A DNA stretch of 64,000 nucleotides from Sternotherus odoratus (GCA_032164245.1 JAVMKO010000003.1:94921890-94985889), one strand, 5' to 3'; shown: positions 47,011-59,545, numbered from the stretch's first letter. Numbers and translations: made by a program. Notes: a model not told the origin generated them from the sequence alone.

Positions 47011-48777
47011 CTACTCTGTTTTAACTTGAATTATGGACTGTAAGTGTGCCTAGGGTAGACTTTAAAAATCAAATAGGATGAAATAATACCTTTCACTAGG
47101 AATTTCAAGATTTCATTGGTCAAGATGATAGATAACCTAGCTATACTATTTACAAGCACATTGTTCATTTGATATAATTATGTACTTAAGATATATAACT
47201 AATCCATTTATAGACTGACATCTTAACAGAAGTTCACCCATTGAATTCACATCCCTGCTTTGATATACAAATTTACATTAGAACCCTGATAAGTGTCACA
47301 CTAATTCAATACACATCCTCTCCTTTGAAATGCATTTTATTTTAGGATTAGGCTCGGGGACTGCAAATTCAATACACAGAGATTAAGGACCATTAAATAA
47401 TAACAACCCTTGCCCCGTGATACACAAGCTTACTGTGAATCAGCAAAGCTTCTAGAATTAATTAATTCTGGCTGAATAAAACAGACAAATCCAGTTTTTT
47501 GATAAATAAATGAAGAATATAAGGTACCCTCAAACCTATGCAAGGTATCTAGTCTGTTTCTTTCTATATTGTTAACTTGCCTCTTTTTACTGAGCTCTCT
47601 TTCTCTTCTGTCCTGGATATTTTATTACTATATTTGTAGTAGTATTCTATCCTCATTGTGTGTGCTTCTCCCCATGTCTTCTTCTCTCCTTTTGCCTTTT
47701 ATAATCTTTATTTCATACACACACAAACACACACACACACACACACACGCCTCAATATTTTAATAATTTTATACATTTTCATTATTGTATGCAATCATTT
47801 CCCCCTACACATAAAAGCTGCATCAAAGTGTTTGTGTACAAACCCCCCCCCCCCAAAAGATTTTTGTATTTGTCTATTTGATACAAAATGTGATTTGATG
47901 CAGAGCAAGACTTCACATTTTCTGCCAGCAGCCAATGCTGTTTTTCTAATGTAATGGGTGAATTCAGCCTGTTGGGTCAAATCCTGAGGTTTTTAGAATA
48001 AATGTATTTTGTTGAGAAGTTTCACCATCAGTGCAAGGCAAACAGCTTCTTGCAATGGGAAGACGGGGTTTTTCCTTAACAAAACTTGACATGTTAATTA
48101 AAAGCTCAAGGAGGAAAGATGATCTTACGACTCATGCACTAGACTGGGACTATAGAGTAGTGAGTTCTGTCACCAGTTTGGGCACAAGCTTCCTTTGGGA
48201 TCTTGGGCAAGTCATTTGAAGCCAAATCCTAAAGTGAGGTGAACTGTCATAACTCAATGACTTTAAACCTATGGAGCTATGACAATTTACAGTTTACACC
48301 AACCAAGATCAATTTTCAGCTGTTTAATTTGCGTCGGTGCAATCCTGACCCCAATGTAGTCAATGGCAAAATTCCCATAAACTTGTATATGGACAGAATT
48401 TTACCCTCCAGATCTCTGTCCTCTATCTATAAGACAGACATAACAACTCCATTCTCCCATCCAGTCTTTCTTTTAAGCTCTTCAGAATGGCCGCAGTCTC
48501 TTACTAGCACAACTGCTTCAATAAGGAATGCAGAATCTGACTGCAAAGTGTATCATGCTACGGAGGAGACAGATTGGTATAGACTCACAGCCCTGTTATG
48601 TTCACCATGATCCATTGCTCTTGCCCTTATCAGTGAAAAAAATGGGGGGGGGGACAGCTTATGGAAAAAAACTATTAAAGTCAGACAGCAACCAGTTAAA
48701 AGGAGAGTTAAACACAAATCATGATTCTGTACTTCTACAGCATCTACCATCTGAGAATCTCATAGTGCTTTACTAAA
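47011..48777. other. No gene seen; (AC)n and poly-C tracts
   Basis: An (AC)n tract lies at 47717-47752 and a C run at about 47845-47854. No exon or further transposon end was recognised. Confidence 0.5.
47717..47752 (+). repeat. (AC)n microsatellite
   Basis: About 35 bases of AC dinucleotides with one AAAC interruption. Confidence 0.92.
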
Positions 48778-49246
48778 TAAGGGCTTGTCTATACAAGTCA
48801 TTATTTGAAATCGCTATTCCTGTGCATGGTGTCTAGTATCAGAGGAGTAGCGTGTTAGTCTGGATCTGCAAAAGCGACAAAGAGTCTTGTAGCACCTTAT
48901 AGACTAACAGATTTTAGGGATCATGAGCTTTCGTGGGCTAAAATGGGTCTTAGCCCACGAAAGGTTATGATCCCTAAAATCTGTTAGTCTATAAGGTGCT
49001 ACAAGACTCTTTGTCACTTTTGCAATTCCTGTGCATGGGTGCTCTTATTCCAGAATTAGAGTGCCTTGGTCTAAATCTGCGTCATCCTATTTAGGAAGTG
49101 AAAGTGGTTCAAGATAATTTGGAACAAGTCACTTCTATTCCAAAATAAAAGTTAATCAGGAAAGTTAATCCATTTTAAATTCATATTTCAAATTCAAATT
49201 TAAATTCATTATTCCAGATTAACTTTAATGTCTAGACAATCCCTAA
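48778..49246. mobile_element. Harbinger-type MITE interrupted by a snapback insertion
   Basis: TAA triplets at 48778-48780 and 49244-49246 flank ends GGGCTTGTCTATACA and TGTCTAGACAATCCC. Without the snapback insertion the element is about 254 bp. Inner text such as TTTAAATTCATATTTC and CAAATTTAAATTC is AT-rich and partly palindromic. It has no coding sequence. Confidence 0.85.
48816..49038 (-). mobile_element. Third PLE-type snapback insertion, inside a MITE
   Basis: ATTCCTGTGCATGG at 48816-48829 recurs at 49025-49038 (14 bp). The arms are near-perfect complements (GACTAACAGATTTTAGGGAT against ATCCCTAAAATCTGTTAGTC), turning around at about 48941-48949. GAAA and its stem (CGTGGGCT, AGCCCACG) are kept, but the CTGATGA box is missing, so no hammerhead core remains. 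The complete terminus lies at the left, so the element is in minus orientation. Confidence 0.82.
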
Positions 49247-49651
49247 GCATTATAATGAATACCCCTCTGAGGAAGGTATTATCCCCATTTTACGGATATT
49301 ATTAATTTGAATTAAAACCAAACAATTTATTCTAAGCAGTAAAACTTGATTACAAGTCTCTATCCTTTATTTGGAAATGCATGAAATGGACCCAGTCCTC
49401 CTCTGTTTGAATTCATTGGCAATTATCTCATTCACGAGGAGTAGGATCTGGCCCAATCATAACACATAAATATATGTAGCTGTCACACAGCATGTGGCTC
49501 TGGGTGGCATGGTGTAGGCCAGGTACAAATTGAGTGTTTCACCCCATGTTTATAAACAAAATAGACATCTACTCATATTAATAATCCAAATATGAGGGAG
49601 GGGGGAGTTATCTTAAATTTGTGAGAGCTTCTAGGCAGCATCAAATTCAGT
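49247..49651. other. No feature seen
   Basis: Plain AT-rich sequence between a MITE and the long-armed unit, with no recognised element. Confidence 0.5.
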
Positions 49652-51060
49652 GAGGTCAGTTACAGTCTCTTGTCTAGCTGCTGAAGAGAGATCAACAGCT
49701 TCCCATCCACTTCTCCACCTCAGGAGCCACTCTCTGATGCCATGGTAATGAGCACAGTAGAGATGCCTAGAGAGATAAGATAGGAGAGCCTCCTCCCCAA
49801 TTCACTGCCATCCAACACAATTTCCACCTAACAGCTCCTCAAGACGCTCATTCTTCCTTTATTTCAACTGCTGTTTTACCAGCAAGGAACCAGACAAGAA
49901 ACCAGTTGCTATTAGAGCAAGACAGGACAAGAAATACAAGTGAACATAAACTAAACTTCAACTACTCACACTGCTAAAAAGAAACAGGTGAGTCAGAGAG
50001 CCCCTCTCTCCCATGGTCACAAAGAGTTGAAAGACTCAAGGGAAAGATAATTTGTGCCCCAGAGGACACTCATCACATCAGCAATAACAGAAATGCTTTG
50101 TGTGCAGATCATATACAAAGATAGCCCAGCTCATGGGAAAGAGAGAAAAGGGGACTGAACCCAAAAAGGGATAACTTGCTATGGATTCCCATTGTGCAGA
50201 AGGACTATTCCAATTAAAGGACACAGATCAGGGAAGTCCAACACCCATATCAAGTGACAGGGCATTATAACCTTATAAGAGCATGGTCTAGGCAGTCCCA
50301 GTCAACCAGTGCCCATGCTGGTTTCTCATTATGGCAAAAACAAAATAAACCAAGTGTTTCAAACTTAGTTTTCTATCCGGTTAAATCCTGTCATGGTACC
50401 CATGTTCAACCAGAATGGAAATATTTACATAATTAACAATTCAACATAAACACAGCATTTTAAGTGTTATTAGCTCATTTACTAAGATACAGAGAATGAG
50501 CCCAAGCTGTCACATAAAGATGCCACTTTGACCTTATTGTCTAGTTGTTCTACAGACTCTGTCCCAGATAAAATACTGTCTAGTTTTACCTCAGCTTTTA
50601 AAAACAAATAAAATAAATAAATCTAGTCCTGCCAGTGCAGTTTTACACCAAGGGATAAGATCCAGATCACCCTCACTCTCCCTCCTCTCCCCCACACACC
50701 TGGTTGCCATACTGTCTTCTCTTTGGTATCAATACAGCAGATCAAATGAACTATTCTTTCATTTGGAACTATTTGGAACGATAGTCATCAACTCTTTCAG
50801 AGGACACTGTTGAGAAGTCACATCTAATCAGCCTTATCCATAAGTACTGTGCACTGTTCCCTCACCTGATGGCATGGGACAGCAGGAGATGTTGAAAGGG
50901 TGACTTTCCTATGATGTCATTATTCAAGCCCAAGGGAGGAGGCTCTCCTATCTTATCTCTCTAGGCATCTCATTACCATGGCATCAGAGGGTGGCTCCTG
51001 AGGTTAAGAAGTGGATGGGAAGTTGTTGATCTCTCTTCAGCAGTGAGACAGCTGCACCTC
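49652..51060. repeat. 1.4-kb unit with long inverted arms, unclassified
   Basis: The left arm (about 49652-49798) and right arm (about 50935-51060) are inverted copies. CTGCTGAAGAGAGATCAACA, CTTCCCATCCACTTCT, CCTCAGGAGCCAC, CTCTGATGCCATGGTAATGA and GATGCCTAGAGAGATAAGAT in the left arm all recur complemented in the right. A 10-base insertion (GCACAGTAGA region, about 49752-49761) is the main difference. The 1.13 kb between the arms has no coding motif. No target duplication was found outside GAGGT and ACCTC. It could be a foldback DNA transposon or an inverted local duplication. Confidence 0.8.
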
Positions 51061-51274
51061 CTGCTTGCCTCTGATGTCATACTGTCACTGGTCTGTGGGA
51101 GGAAAAGTCAGAAAGAGGACAGATGAAGTGAAGAGGGGAGGATGAGCCACCTTTGATACTTCCGCTGCACCAGGTTTTTCAAAGATACCAGCTACTTATC
51201 AGTCACTTTCTTTAGTGATCATAATTTCTTCGAAGAATGCAACTGAAATCTATTTCCTTACCAAAACAGCCCTT

Positions 51275-52050
51275 CTAAGTCTGCTTTCACAGAGTCTAAG
51301 TCCCAAAGGGGCTATTGTGATCATCTAGTTTGACCTTCTGTATTGCACAGGCCATAGAACTTCCCCAACATAATTCCTACAGCATACTTTTTAGAAAAAA
51401 AAATTCCAATCTTGATTTTAAAATGGTCAGTGATGGAAAGTCTACCACTACAATTGAAAAATTGTTCCCTTGCTGTAAAAGATTATGCCTCATTTCCAGT
51501 CTAAATGTGTCTAGTTTCAACTTCCAGCCATTGGACCTTGTTTATACCTGTCTCTGCTAGATTGAAGACCCATTATTAAATATTTTTACCCTGATTAGGA
51601 ATTTATAGACTGCAATCCAGTCACCCCTTAATCTTCTATTTGCTAAACACATTGAACTCCTTGATTCTGGCACTGTAAGGCATGTTCTTTAATCCTTTAA
51701 ACATTCTCTTGGTCTCATCTCTGAACCGTCTCCAATTTATCAGCATCCTTCTTGAACTGTGGGTACCAGAATCAGACACAGTATTCCAGTTGCAGGTCCA
51801 CCAGAGCCAAATACTAAGGTAAAACATCCTCTCTACTCCCTACTGAAGATTTCCCTGTTTATGCATCCTAAGAATGCATTTGCTCTTCTGGCCACAAAGT
51901 CACATTGGGAGCTCATGTTCAGCTCATTATCCACAAAAAAATCTTTTTCAGAGTCACTTCTTCTCAGAATAGTCCTCCATCCTGTAAGTATGGCCTCTCC
52001 ATCCCTTCTCTCTTCCCTTCTATTGCTTGTTATTGAGTCTTGCCTTCAGT
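51275..52050 (-). mobile_element. Old CR1-type LINE 3' fragment
   Basis: Read on the minus strand, 51827-51636 encodes a decayed reverse-transcriptase C-terminus (ETKRMFKGLKNMPYSARIKE, then FNVFSK). This matches the RATKMIRGLERVPYEERLKR, LGLFSLEK block of the CR1 at 53157. It is followed towards 51275 by the 3' untranslated part ending GATGATCACAATAGCCCC. The 51840-52050 part is the more 5' portion. Stops break the frame, so it is an old copy. Confidence 0.8.
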
Positions 52051-52154
52051 AAAACAGAAGGTTGTATGAGGAAAAGGCCTTGCCTATAGACATATACATA
52101 TAACATTAATAGGGCTCAGATGCTGACTGCATCCTTAATATACAAATAAGTCAC

Positions 52155-52195
52155 ATTATTATTAATTATTATTATTAATTATTATTATTATTATT
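52155..52195 (+). repeat. (ATT)n microsatellite
   Basis: ATT trinucleotides with AATT interruptions over about 40 bases. Confidence 0.9.
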
Positions 52196-53039
52196 GAGTG
52201 GCTGGCATTGATCTTATCAAGGAATAAATGACATTGAGAAAATTGTTCTTGTTAAAAAAAACCCCCACCAAAATATGACCTGAATTTGCAAACTGATGTC
52301 AAATATGATGCATCAAAATTTGGATCTGCTACCTTTCTTGAATTAAGTTGAAGCACACAAGGGATGAGTCTGTCCTGGGATTTTTTGGTTTGTTTTCTTC
52401 CTTCTTCCTGATATTTTTTTATTCTTCCTGATATTTTTTTATTCAGTATCAAAAAATCCAATTCTAAACATATTTAGGAAAATGTTCCATATGAAGCACA
52501 GTTACACTGTAAACAGTTACATACAGTTTTATACTTGTACTTAATAGGCTTGAGGATGAAGCAAACTCTTCCATGTCCTTCCCCACATCGGTTCTGACAG
52601 CTACATTGGCTTGTCCTTTTCACTGGTTGCACACATACTAACATGCATTTGACATTCAGTTCTTAGATGTGGAATGGATCTGAAATGTCTACGGGTTTCC
52701 GCAGAGTGTGTGTTTGTAACATGAAATGTTGGGGTTTGGTGTGTTTATAGTCTTGTTGCACAACTCAGCAGCTTATTTTCATTTCCTTTGCATGATTCAT
52801 TGCATCTTCCTTCCCCCATTTTCTCACTGGGGATTCCGAGATCTTGCAAGGCTGAGAAAGAAATAACCCCATGCTGATGTAGCCTTTAAGGGAGCTGGAC
52901 CTGGCCTCAACTGTGCCTGGTTATCCCACTGAGTTCCCCAGCTCAGGTGATTAAACATGTGACAGAGCTTCCTGGGAGTTATGAACAGCCACCTATGCTG
53001 AGCACGAAAGAGGAGCTAACGGCGACTCTCAAAACCTGA
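52196..53039. other. No gene seen; short tandem duplication near 52400-52445
   Basis: TTCTTCCTGATATTTTTTTA is repeated twice in tandem at about 52400-52445. The rest has no recognised feature up to the LINE boundary. Confidence 0.6.
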
Positions 53040-54683
53040 GTCATAGAGCTGGAGCCAGAGAAACTAAATGAATTCTTTGCTTCAGTCTTCACGGCTGAGG
53101 ACGTTAGGGAGATTCCTAAACCTGAGCTGTCTTTTGTAGGTGACAAATCTGAGGTATTGTCACAAATTGAAGTATCAGTAGAGGAGGTTCTGGAACTCAT
53201 TGATAAACTTAACTGTAACAAGTCACCGGGACCAGATGGCATTCACCCAAGAGTTCTGAAAGAACTCAAATGTGAAATTGCGGCACTATTAACGAGGGTT
53301 TGTAACCTATCCTTTAAATCGGCTACTGTGCCCAGTGACTGGAAGATAGCTAATGTAACGCCAATATTTAAAAAGGGCTCTAGAGGTGATCCTGGCAATT
53401 ACAGACCAGTCAGTCTAACGTCCGTACCGGGAAAATTAGTTGAAACAATAGTAAAGAATAAAATTGTCAGACACATAGAAGAGCATAAATTGTTGGGCAA
53501 AAGTCAACATGGTTTCTGCAAAGGGAAATCGTGTCTTACTAATCTATTAGAGTTCTTTGAAGGGGTCAGCAAACATGTGGACAAGGGGGATCCGGTGGAC
53601 ATAGTGTACTTAGATTTCCAGAAAGCCTTTGACAAGGTCCCTCACCAAAGGCTCTTACGTAAATTAAGCTGCCATGGGATAAGAGGGAAGATCTTATCAT
53701 GGATTGAAAACTGGTTAAAAGACAGGGAACAAAGGGTAGGAATAAATGGAACTTTTTCAGAATGGAGAGGGGTAACTAGTGGTGTTCCCCAAGGGTCAGT
53801 CCTGGGACCGATCCTATTCAACTTATTTATAAATGACTTGGAGGAAGGGGTAAACAGTGATGTGGCAAAGTTTGCAGATGATACTAAACTGCTCAAAGTA
53901 GTAAGGACCAAAGCAGACTGTGAAGAACTTCAAAAAGATCTCACTAAACTAAGTGATTGGGCAACAAAATGGCAAATGAAATTTAATGTGGATAAATGTA
54001 AAGTAATGCACATTGGAAAAAATAACCCCAACTATACATACAATATGATGGGGGCTAATTTAGCTACAACCAATCAGGAAAAAGACCTGGGAGTCATTGT
54101 GGATAGTTCTCTGAAGGCATCCACGCAGTGTGCAGCGGCAGTCAAAAAAGCAAACAGGATGTTAGGAATCATTAAAAAAGGGATAGAGAATAAGTCGGAG
54201 AATATCTTATTGCCCTTATACAAATCCATGGTGCGCCCACATCTTGAATACTGCGTACAAATGTGGTCTCCTCATCTCAAAAAGGATATACTGGCACTAG
54301 AAAAGGTTCAGAGAAGGGCAACTAAAATGATTAGGGGTTTGGAACGGGTCCCATATGAAGAGAGATTAAAGAGGCTAGGACTTTTTAGCTTGGAAAAGAG
54401 GAGACTAAGGGGGGATATGATAGAGGTATATAAAATTATGAGTGGTGTGGAGGAAGTAAATAAGGAAAAGTTATTTACTTGTTCCCAAAATAGAAGAACT
54501 AGGGGCCACTCAATGAAATTGGCGTGCAGCAGGTTTAAAACAAATAAAAGGAAGTTCTTCACACAGCGCACAGTCAACCTGTGGAACTCCTTACCTGAGG
54601 AGGCTGTGAAGGCTAGGATTATAACAGGGTTTAAAAGAGAGCTGGATAAATTCATGGAGGCTAAGTCCATAAATGGCTATTAG
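53040..54683 (+). CDS. CR1 ORF2 fragment: reverse transcriptase and C-terminal region
   Basis: The frame is open from 53040, just after an in-frame TGA at 53037, giving about 547 residues; no genuine start codon is present. Upstream text (EKLNEFFASVFT) is the CR1 linker before the polymerase. Numbering from the TTG at 53157: NKSPGPDGIHPRVLKE (21-36), NYRPVSLTSVPGK (81-93), YLDFQKAFDKVPH (151-163, catalytic D153), GVPQGSVLGPILFNLFINDL (209-228) and FADDTKLL (239-246, catalytic DD). The C-terminal RRATKMIRGLERVPYEERLK and LGLFSLEKRRLRGDMIEVYK blocks follow, ending at NGY-stop. In a complete element the enzyme copies its own RNA at a nicked chromosomal target. All visible polymerase residues are intact and no frameshift occurs, so the insertion is young or the frame was lucky. 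The missing N-terminal endonuclease means no full product. Confidence 0.93.
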   Translation, partial: VIELEPEKLNEFFASVFTAEDVREIPKPELSFVGDKSEVLSQIEVSVEEVLELIDKLNCNKSPGPDGIHPRVLKELKCEIAALLTRVCNLSFKSATVPSDWKIANVTPIFKKGSRGDPGNYRPVSLTSVPGKLVETIVKNKIVRHIEEHKLLGKSQHGFCKGKSCLTNLLEFFEGVSKHVDKGDPVDIVYLDFQKAFDKVPHQRLLRKLSCHGIRGKILSWIENWLKDREQRVGINGTFSEWRGVTSGVPQGSVLGPILFNLFINDLEEGVNSDVAKFADDTKLLKVVRTKADCEELQKDLTKLSDWATKWQMKFNVDKCKVMHIGKNNPNYTYNMMGANLATTNQEKDLGVIVDSSLKASTQCAAAVKKANRMLGIIKKGIENKSENILLPLYKSMVRPHLEYCVQMWSPHLKKDILALEKVQRRATKMIRGLERVPYEERLKRLGLFSLEKRRLRGDMIEVYKIMSGVEEVNKEKLFTCSQNRRTRGHSMKLACSRFKTNKRKFFTQRTVNLWNSLPEEAVKARIITGFKRELDKFMEAKSINGY

Positions 54684-54889
54684 CCGGGATGGGTAATGAA
54701 TGGTGTCCCTAGCCTCTGTCTGTCAGAGGGGGGTGATGGATGGCAGGAGAGAGATCGCTCGATCATACCTGTTAGGTTCACTCACTCCGGGGCACCTGGC
54801 ATTGGCCACTGTCGGTAGACAGGATGCTGGGCTAGATGGACCTTTGGTCTGACCCAGTATGGCCGTTCTTATGTTATGTTCTTATGTTT
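53040..54889 (+). mobile_element. 5'-truncated CR1 LINE
   Basis: The element begins at or just before 53040, contains an uninterrupted reverse-transcriptase frame to 54683, then a 3' untranslated region. That region includes GGGCTAGATGGACCTTTGGT and CTGACCCAGTATGGCCGTTC, ending in repeats of TTCTTATG (54866-54889). The short terminal repeat and lack of a target duplication are typical of CR1. The endonuclease half is missing, as in most CR1 copies, so it cannot move by itself. Confidence 0.95.
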
Positions 54890-57341
54890 AAGAGGACCCA
54901 GGGAGGAGAGGGGTTGTATTCTGAGCTTACATTTAAGAAGTTCTAGATCCCTCCAACTGCACTAGTTGTTGCAAAGGGCCATCCCTGAACACACTATTCT
55001 GTGGTGCTGTGTGCCACAGGAGTCACTCTTCAACAACAGGATCCAGGGCCTCTTAAACTGCATCCCTTAGTGTTTTGGGGGTAGGTGGACCCTTTATACT
55101 GAGGCAAACTGCATCATCAGTGAAGTCCCGTATAATAAATACATTGACTAAAGAAATAGAAAAGAAATCAACCGTTTGCCTCCAAAATGTCTTTTATGAA
55201 GTTGTTACAATCGCGCCTCTCAGAACTGCTGTGCAGGTAGTGCACGATAATAGTCTTGGCAATTTCATTTCATTTCACTGCCCCCAAATCCCAAAGTCTT
55301 AGTCTTCATCATGCATTTGGACATGGTGTAATGGTCAGAAAATCCCTAATCTTAAGGGAAGATGGGAGCAGAAGGGAATTGGATAAAAAAAGACCAGGCT
55401 TGAAGAGCTAATGTTCTAGGACCTCAATAGCAGAGGGTGCTAAAAGGGGCGGTTGATGGTCCACTGTCATACGAGAGCCCACGTTCCATGATGTCTACCT
55501 CCATCTCCCACGTTAAGTTTTCAAACAAGCAACTTCATGTTTTCTCTGATGCTGCTCCACCAAATTCACTTCTCCTCCTTCAAAACCCTCCACTGCTATG
55601 AAGCATGGCAATGATTAGGCTGCTGGTGTGCTGAGACCACCCTCCTCCAAGGTGACTGGTATTGTCTCACTGTTTCCTTGTAACTCCCCCATTTGACTGT
55701 CTGTCTCTGTTGTGTCTTTTCTTGGGCTTCAAACTCTTTTGGCCAGGGACTGTCTTTTTGTTCTCCATTTGTACAGTGACTAGCACAGTGGGGTCGTGGT
55801 TCAGGGCTAAGTCTCTGAGGTTGCTCCAAGAATACAAATAATAATAAAACATTATGGGCCTGATGCACAGCTGCATTACTCCACTTTTCAATGGTATCAC
55901 AACGTTGATCTCGATGGAGCTAGCCCAGAAGAAAATTGAAGTAACACGATTGCAAAGCAGGGAATAAAGCCGATCCAAAAATACTAAAATATTTTAGCAA
56001 CTATTTAATTCTATCAACTCCACTATATTTATGGTATTTGTGGTAAAAAGCATAGAGATCCTCCTGAGTCATGAGTGTCATCGTAAGCAGCAAATAATGA
56101 GGATATCCCATTTGACTAATTCTGTACTCACCGTGAGGCCATTCTGCAAAGGCATTTAATGTGTATTTCCATTATTAAGCAGCATTACAACATGAAAAGC
56201 TAGTCTTTTTCACACTAGTACCAGTAATGTTTTCCTACTCAGAGCAAAACACAGATTTGTAGTCAGTCTCAGCGGGTAGGAAGCATAACATTTGTATTTC
56301 AACATCACTCACAGATGTTGCTACTGCTGTACATCTTTAAAAATAAGAAATATTGGTAACAATTGATATCAAGGATACATTTACAAATCGTTTACAAAGA
56401 GAGTTAATCAGTACATGCTACAGACATGGCTCTTTGTCCCATTCCTATTCTCCTCGCCTGCTCGGTCCTCTCTCCTCTCCTCAGGCTTCTGATCCCAGTT
56501 TTAGTCTCCTTTCCCAGGCAGTCCTAGTCTCCTCTACTAGACTTGGTCAGAATCCCAATCTCACACCCTTCCTTGACTGTTCATTTCTCCCTCCACACAC
56601 CAAGTTTCCTTGTTCAGCTAGTCCCAGTTTCCCCTGCTGGTTCTTTGCCTAATCTGTCTCTCTTTCCCTCAACTGCCTCCCAGGTTGAGTCTCCATTCCT
56701 GTGCTCCTCATCCAATCTTAGTCTCTCCCCACACCAAGCCTGTCTCCTTGTGCCAATCTCTTTGCCCAGCCAATGCCAGTCTGCTTCTTGCATTCTCCCC
56801 TGGTCAGGCCTGTCCCCTGTGGAGTAGAGTCAGGCAGCTTTCTCCTCTGCACTGCCTGGGCACCAGCCTGGGGTGGGAGCGGGGAGGATTTGGAAAGACA
56901 GGCTCCCTGAGCTCACTTTCAATTCCTGGTGCCAAACTGGGAGCAGCCTTTTCAAACAAAGTCCTTGGCCTGGGACATATGCAGTCGCCCTGTGAGGATG
57001 GGGTGCATGCAGAGGTCTGGTCAGCACTAAGAGCTGGGAGAGGCTCAAGCATTCACTGAGCACAGACTCTGGAGATTTTAACTGTGTAACTTTAGCAAGT
57101 CTCCGCTGAGCATGTGTACACTGATTTTTCAAATGCTTATAACTTGGCCAAATGGGGGTACATTTTCACAGGGATGGCAAAAGGTGTATCCCTGACAGAA
57201 AGAACACTCCCTGCCAAGTTCCAAGTTCTTGCTCGAAAGTATGCGGATACTAGGGCATTTCAAATAAAAGGTCTTAAGATTTTTTTTTTAAATGGGCAAA
57301 ACAATTTATTTTTTCCTAACCTCATTCTCAGAAACAGCTGA

Positions 57342-57348
57342 ACACACA

Positions 57349-57411
<63 letters not shown>
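57342..57411 (+). repeat. (AC)n microsatellite
   Basis: About 65-70 bases of nearly pure AC dinucleotide with one AT interruption. Confidence 0.95.
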
Positions 57412-57413
<2 letters not shown>

Positions 57414-57524
57414 CCTGAGGCAGACTCTTGGCATGCAAAATTTCATCCCAAATGCTTAACATTTTACAAAAATTATAGGCAGCTGAAAACAGGATCTTAT
57501 AATGGGGCATGTAAGGCAATTTTA

Positions 57525-57635
57525 ATAATCGATTACAAGGTCAGCAGGGACCACTGTGATCATCTAGCCTGGCCTGTTTAACACAGGCCATAGAATTTCC
57601 CTGAATTAATTCCTGTTTGAGAGCGTACCAGCACC
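57525..57635 (-). mobile_element. CR1-type LINE 3' end fragment
   Basis: GATTACAAGGTCAGCAGGGA, then GTGATCATCTAGCCTGGCCT and CACAGGCCATAGAATTTCCC are the reversed CR1-type 3' end, matching the start of the fragment at 51275 (CACAGGCCATAGAACTTCCC) and the reverse of 15950-16010. Only about 110 bases are present. Confidence 0.75.
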
Positions 57636-59545
57636 GCCTATAATAAGTGCACCAGTAAAATGTGTTACACATGGCTATGGGCCATGATAAGCAATTTCCT
57701 ACTCTTTAACGACACATAACAATTGGGTTAGCCATTTATTAGCCCTTCATAAAGTATTTACAAATAAACCTTTAATACGGAATGGGGCCAAAATGTCTAT
57801 GCAGTAATCAGTGTATTTAGAAGGTGAGATATTCAGCAGCATTAAAAATGCATTACCTTGTAATAGCTACAACGTGGATTTTCATTCAGACATGAAATGT
57901 TGGTGAGAAGCCAACCTAGTGCCTTGGAAGAAGGGTACAGAAAGTGACGCTTAGCTCTTGACTGTCAGCGAGTGAGTAGTAGAATTGATGTAATGTGTGC
58001 TAGACAAAGCAAGTTTTCATTAGCTAACTATTTCGTTCAGGTCAATTCCAATAGTTGGCTATGCCAGGCACAAAAGTTATCCCAGAGAGACAGTCACTTT
58101 CGGTTTCCAATTGCTAAAATGTAGCCATTTTAGGAGACTATTACGGAGTAATGTATTTTTACCATCGCTGCATATCTCATGCTCCAGAAGTTATGGGTTT
58201 GATGCAAATCACTTGATAAAAGTCTACAGACTATACCTATAGGAGTTCAAAGTAGATAATTATAATGATCAATTCAGAGATTTTAAGACCAGATGAGATT
58301 TTCTTTATATTCTGCTTTAAACTTTTTAAAAATCAGACACTAACTGAAATGGCACCACAGAAAACTATTAACATCGGGTTGTTTTATTATTGGAAAGAGT
58401 GTAATGCACATGAGCTTCGTATTGCAGAGATATCATTACCAATCAAAAAGCTATGTAGCATTTGTACCTCTAGCTGATCCGTTCAAATCTAGCTTGTTAG
58501 CAGGCCAAAAAACAAAGTCCATCCATAGAGTTTACAATATTAAAAAAGGTGTGATTCTTCCAGGTGAGGACTGAGGGGCAGCGGAGTGAACGTGTATTGC
58601 TGTATCTATTCCATAGAGGGAGGACCATCAATTTGCTACTAAATTCCGACACCGTCTAAATATATCAAATAAACATATAAAGATTCATAAACTATTGCAT
58701 GAGAGCTTAAAAACCAGGAAAGAGCAAGACAATCTTTAATGTAAAAATGCTGCTACGAAGTAAGCCAACCCTTTTTAAAATTCATATCAAGTATTTATTA
58801 GATGTTAGGTTTTATAAATTGTTTGGTCCTGCAGCCTTTATTTAAAAAAAGGCTACTCTGAATGCATTACCAAGTATCCTGTGGAATATTTCACATAAAA
58901 GGAAACAGAAAATGTATAAATGTAAACAGGCTAATTGTATGCAGATATAAATTATGCATGTTGGTCTTATGAAAAAGCATCCCTGATTTTCAGTGGTCTT
59001 ACTCAGCAGCTTTGTGTCTTGTCTAAGGGGATATTTAGTATGGCTGTGATGTGCAGAATTTAAAACAAAACTTTGAATTCTGGAGAATAAAAATGTAGCC
59101 CAACTGTGATAAGACCGCACTGTGGAGAGAAATGCTTTTTTATTGTATTTATGTTGACTGCTATGCTCATTAGCCCTGTTAACATGTGCGTTCACTTGCC
59201 CATGGATACAGTGCCACATAAAAGATTTTGTTAAGTCTGAACGCTTGCAAAGGGATTCGAGTTATTTTGATGTTCCTTAACAAGAATTCAAGAAACATTC
59301 TCAAAGTCACAAACCTTTCATAGAGGAACCATTTCTGATTAGTCCCAAACACAAGTGGCCTGACTTGCAAAGGTGCTGAGCAGACACAAGTCCCACTGAC
59401 TTCCATGGGAGTGGGGGTGATCAGCATCAGTGCAGAGTCAGGTAAATAGGGCCAAATACTGGAATTAGGTGAAAGGGCCCTTAAAACTGCATAACACTAT
59501 TGACAGACACACCCTACAGCTCAGAACCAGCCTTCAGAATATTGA

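Larger units (their letters stand above)
54890..59545. other. No gene seen; repeat tails and (AC)n tract
   Basis: 55660-55855 contains TTTTGGCCAGGGACTGTCTT, then GTACAGTGACTAGCACAGTG and ends ACAAATAATAATAA; this looks like the tail of a dispersed repeat common in reptiles and birds, class uncertain. 56430-56830 is CT-rich. 57830-58260 is unique-looking and CpG-containing. 59358-59445 includes CCACTGACTTCCATGGGAGT, another common repeat-like word. No exon-like frame was accepted. Confidence 0.4.

Noticed and set aside
47717..47752. Tandem repeats as a CRISPR array
   Set aside because: All tandem repeats here are simple or minisatellite repeats without spacers, and the genome is vertebrate.
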